A DNA stretch of 7,687 nucleotides, from assembly GCA_036166415.1 (NCBI GenBank), contig JAYZHP010000028.1, positions 1 through 7,687 of the forward strand. The letters are read 5' to 3'. Every line of letters starts with the position of its first letter. The stretch's first letter is position 1. This document shows, piece by piece, positions 6,082 through 7,687 of this stretch. The stretch comes from TMED108 sp036166415. Its GTDB lineage: Bacteria; Fidelibacterota; Marinisomatia; Marinisomatales; TCS55. The notes under the pieces were generated by a model, which worked only from the letters and a program-made list of their open reading frames with translations, had not been told where the DNA came from and ran no database searches. Position numbers and translations under genes: made by a program.

Positions 6082-6656
6082 TTTACTAAACTCCTACTTC
6101 CTGGTTTTTCAACTGGTATGGCTGCTAACTCGGGGGGAACATTTTGAGGTTCATAACTTTTTACCTCTAGCGATGTAAGTGATAATTGATTTTGATGAAG
6201 AACAACCGAACCGCTACTTCTATCAACTATAACACCCACCCCCTTAACTTTCCCACCATGGCTTTCCACTAATTGAATAACCTCCTTAACAGATCCCCCA
6301 GTTGTAATAACATCTTCTACAATTAATACTTTATCATTATTGTTGATATCAAATCCACGCCTGAATCGCATTGATCCATTCTCTCTTTCAGCGAAAATTG
6401 TACGTTTATTCATGGCTCTTCCTACTTCAGTTCCGATTACGATCCCTCCTACAGCAGGCGAAACAACTAAATCAAGTTCAATATTTTGAAAGTGATTTGC
6501 AATTTTCCCAGAAAACATTTGAAGATATTTAGGATATTGCAAAACCTTGGCGCACTGGAAATAAGATGAACTATGTCTGCCTGAAGTCAATATAAAATGT
6601 CCCTCTAAAAGAGCACCTGACTCTTTGAAGATGTTTATATAATCATCACTTGTCAT
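6078..6656 (-). CDS. pyrE: Orotate phosphoribosyltransferase (Thermus-type family)
   Basis: Joins orotate to PRPP to give orotidine 5'-monophosphate, the fifth step of UMP synthesis in the cytoplasm. It has 192 residues, normal for the short family. The N-terminal GALLEGHFILTSGRHSSSYF (14-33) binds orotate. The PRPP-binding signature is VLIVEDVITTGGSV at 110-123, with the acidic pair Glu114-Asp115. SPAVGGIVIGTEVGR at 66-80 and FAERENG at 88-94 match the family style of Thermus-like PyrE. The flexible loop after that motif (about 95-101, MRFRRGF) is arginine-rich and does not show the Lys-x-His pattern that I recall from the E. coli enzyme. The gene overlaps the 3' end of pyrF by 11 bases and the start of the isomerase by 4, and has a GAGGA ribosome site 9 bases upstream. 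These overlaps imply one transcript and translational coupling. The partner pyrF supplies the next step. Confidence 0.95.
   Translation of the reverse strand: MTSDDYINIFKESGALLEGHFILTSGRHSSSYFQCAKVLQYPKYLQMFSGKIANHFQNIELDLVVSPAVGGIVIGTEVGRAMNKRTIFAERENGSMRFRRGFDINNNDKVLIVEDVITTGGSVKEVIQLVESHGGKVKGVGVIVDRSSGSVVLHQNQLSLTSLEVKSYEPQNVPPELAAIPVEKPGSRSLVK
6091..6095 (-). promoter_or_regulatory. Shine-Dalgarno site of the isomerase gene, inside the end of pyrE
   Basis: AGGAG on the minus strand, exactly 9 bases before the ATG at 6081, within the last codons of pyrE. It confirms the ATGA-overlap start and is one of the best ribosome sites in the window. Confidence 0.7.
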
Positions 6657-7449
6657 CTATGATTTTCCTCATTTTTGAAACGTATTCCTTGGCTGCATTT
6701 CTAATTGAATTTTCACTTAAATCAGATGGAAAATTAATACTTCTAGAGATATTAATGATGGAGATTCCATTATTGTTCCCATAGGTCATGCTTTTATTAA
6801 GATCGCCTCCCTGTTTCCCAATCCCTGGTATTAATAGTGGAAGGCCCGGCGCATGTTTTCTAACTTTTAAAATATCTTCAGCGGCAGTTGCTCCTACAAC
6901 TAGTCCAATATTATCATTTGTATTCCACTGATAACAGGCCTTGGCAACGCTTTCAAATAATTTATTATTTTTTGCTTCAATATTTTGAAAATCAGAAGCA
7001 GAGGGATTCGATGTTCTGCATAAAATAAATACTCCTTTTAAAGGATCTGAGATAAAAGGCTGAATTGAATCATAGCCCATATACGGATTTAAGGTAACCG
7101 CATCAAAGCCAAAATGATCAAAAAGACTTTTAGCATATTGCTCGGCTGTATTTCCTATGTCTCCACGTTTAGCATCTCCGATAATTAAAGTCTCACTATC
7201 AATAAGATCTAAAGTTTCCTCAAGCCAATGAAAGCCAATTGACCCCCATCGTTCAAAAAAGCCAAGGTTAGGCTTAAATGCAACAGCAAGATCCTGAGTC
7301 GCATTAATTACCTTCTTCGTGTGTAGCTTTAAATCTTCAATAGTTGCGCTATTATTCCGCATACCCTCAGGGCTAATGTCAAGACCAATGCATAGGTGGC
7401 TTTTTTTACTTTGAATTGATCTTGTCAATCTAGAATTAAACGAATTCAT
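6646..7449 (-). CDS. pyrF: Orotidine 5'-phosphate decarboxylase, subfamily 2
   Basis: Decarboxylates OMP to UMP, the last step of pyrimidine nucleotide synthesis. The 267-residue length fits the longer subfamily-2 enzymes. Visible signatures are LCIGLDISPEGMR (19-31, Asp24), AFKPNLGFFERWG (57-69, Lys59) and the catalytic block IGDAKRGDIGNTAEQYAKS (90-108) with Asp92, Lys94 and Asp97. These are followed by TLNPYMGYDSIQPF, GVFILCRTSNPS (139-150), VVGATAAED (184-192) and the phosphate-binding LIPGIGKQGGD (206-216). It is the first gene of the minus-strand unit and diverges from a plus-strand gene across a 100-base spacer. pyrE starts 11 bases before its stop, so the two form a tight pair. No strong Shine-Dalgarno precedes the ATG; AGAAG lies about 12 bases upstream. 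Confidence 0.96.
   Translation of the reverse strand: MNSFNSRLTRSIQSKKSHLCIGLDISPEGMRNNSATIEDLKLHTKKVINATQDLAVAFKPNLGFFERWGSIGFHWLEETLDLIDSETLIIGDAKRGDIGNTAEQYAKSLFDHFGFDAVTLNPYMGYDSIQPFISDPLKGVFILCRTSNPSASDFQNIEAKNNKLFESVAKACYQWNTNDNIGLVVGATAAEDILKVRKHAPGLPLLIPGIGKQGGDLNKSMTYGNNNGISIINISRSINFPSDLSENSIRNAAKEYVSKMRKIIDDK
6666..6670 (-). promoter_or_regulatory. Shine-Dalgarno site of pyrE, inside the end of pyrF
   Basis: GAGGA on the minus strand, 9 bases before the pyrE ATG at 6656, within the codons of the pyrF C-terminus (Met-Arg-Lys). It supports the pyrE start and coupling to pyrF translation. Confidence 0.65.
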
Positions 7450-7549
7450 TGCTGAAATTTACTTCTATAAATAGAGAATCTCAAAAAGGGAATCTGTAAT
7501 TATTAATAAAAAGATTTGTTTTAATTTTTGATATATTTAGAAACGAAAA
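7450..7549. promoter_or_regulatory. Divergent intergenic spacer between pyrF and the right-edge gene
   Basis: This 100-base, very AT-rich spacer must hold the promoters for the minus-strand pyrF unit and probably for the plus-strand gene at 7550. A plus-strand TATATT at 7532-7537 would be a plausible -10 box only for a nearly leaderless transcript, and no matching -35 box is seen at the usual distance. Short palindromes are present (GAGAATCTC at 7474-7482; TCTAT/ATAGA at 7464-7475) and could be protein sites, but similar ones arise easily by chance. No convincing sigma-70 or Bacteroidetes-type (TTTG/TAnnTTTG) promoter pair was found. Confidence 0.4.
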
Positions 7550-7687
7550 ATGAATAATAATCAACAGTCTTCATCGAATATTGTAGCATCAAGCGGTGTT
7601 TTTCAAATTGAATTTCTCAAAGAAACTAGAAAAGAGGATTTTGGTCAATTGATTAGTATATCTAGATCTCTTGAAAATAAATTTGGT
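7550..7687 (+). CDS. Unrecognised protein, first 46 codons (runs off right edge)
   Basis: An open frame from ATG at 7550 to the window edge with no stop, on the opposite strand to all other genes. The 46 residues begin MNNNQQSSSNIVASSG, a polar and probably disordered N-terminus without a signal peptide or membrane segment. They continue VFQIEFLKETRKEDF and GQLISISRSLENKFG, which look like an ordinary folded, charged-hydrophobic pattern and suggest a cytoplasmic protein. I do not recognise the family from this fragment. Support for a real gene is the divergent arrangement, the uninterrupted frame and protein-like composition. Against it are the short visible length and the lack of a Shine-Dalgarno (AGAAACGAAAA precedes the ATG), although other unit-leading genes here lack one too. 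Confidence 0.65.
   Translation, partial: MNNNQQSSSNIVASSGVFQIEFLKETRKEDFGQLISISRSLENKFG

Noticed and set aside
1..7687. Mobile elements, CRISPR arrays, tRNA or rRNA genes, defence systems
   Set aside because: No transposase or integrase, no regularly spaced repeats and no RNA-gene signatures were seen; nearly all bases are in housekeeping or envelope genes.

Overview
The window is an AT-rich, gene-dense stretch of bacterial chromosome. All complete genes lie on the minus strand. Two further genes run off the ends: ileS at the left edge and an unrecognised plus-strand gene at the right edge. Lipoprotein-type and Sec signal peptides, a DsbD whose cysteine spacing (CNATLC, CTNC) looks like the Bacteroidetes type, a Thermus-type PyrE, a subfamily-2 PyrF and signal peptides ending in Ile-(Tyr/Trp)-Ala before Gln point to a Gram-negative (diderm) lineage in or near the Bacteroidetes/FCB group. 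A marine Marinimicrobia (SAR406)-like genome is my best guess, but this is inference from sequence style and not from a search.

Read in the direction of transcription (right to left), the layout is as follows. pyrF (7449-6646) and pyrE (6656-6078) encode the last two steps of UMP synthesis and overlap by 11 bases. A cyclophilin-type peptidyl-prolyl isomerase with a lipoprotein signal (6081-5449) follows and overlaps pyrE by 4 bases. A perfect 13-bp hairpin swallows its stop codon and probably ends or attenuates this unit. Next come dsbD (5376-3502) and, 7 bases later, a TlpA/ResA-like thioredoxin (3494-2898). After 63 bases comes a DegP/DegQ-type periplasmic protease (2834-1434). After another 102 bases comes the first 443 codons of isoleucyl-tRNA synthetase (1331 to the left edge). 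On the plus strand at the right edge, 46 codons of an unrecognised gene start at 7550, divergent from pyrF.

Four consecutive gene products act outside the cytoplasm or in the inner membrane and share a theme. The isomerase handles proline isomerisation. DsbD carries reducing power across the membrane. The TlpA-like protein is a plausible DsbD client. The DegP-like enzyme is a protease/chaperone for misfolded envelope proteins. Together they read as an envelope protein-quality-control neighbourhood joined to pyrimidine and translation housekeeping genes. Each family is well known. I see no mobile element, CRISPR array, tRNA, rRNA or defence system, and no gene-free stretch above about 100 bases. 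The points that deserve a second look are gene couplings, hairpins at stop codons, ribosome-site usage and some family variants.
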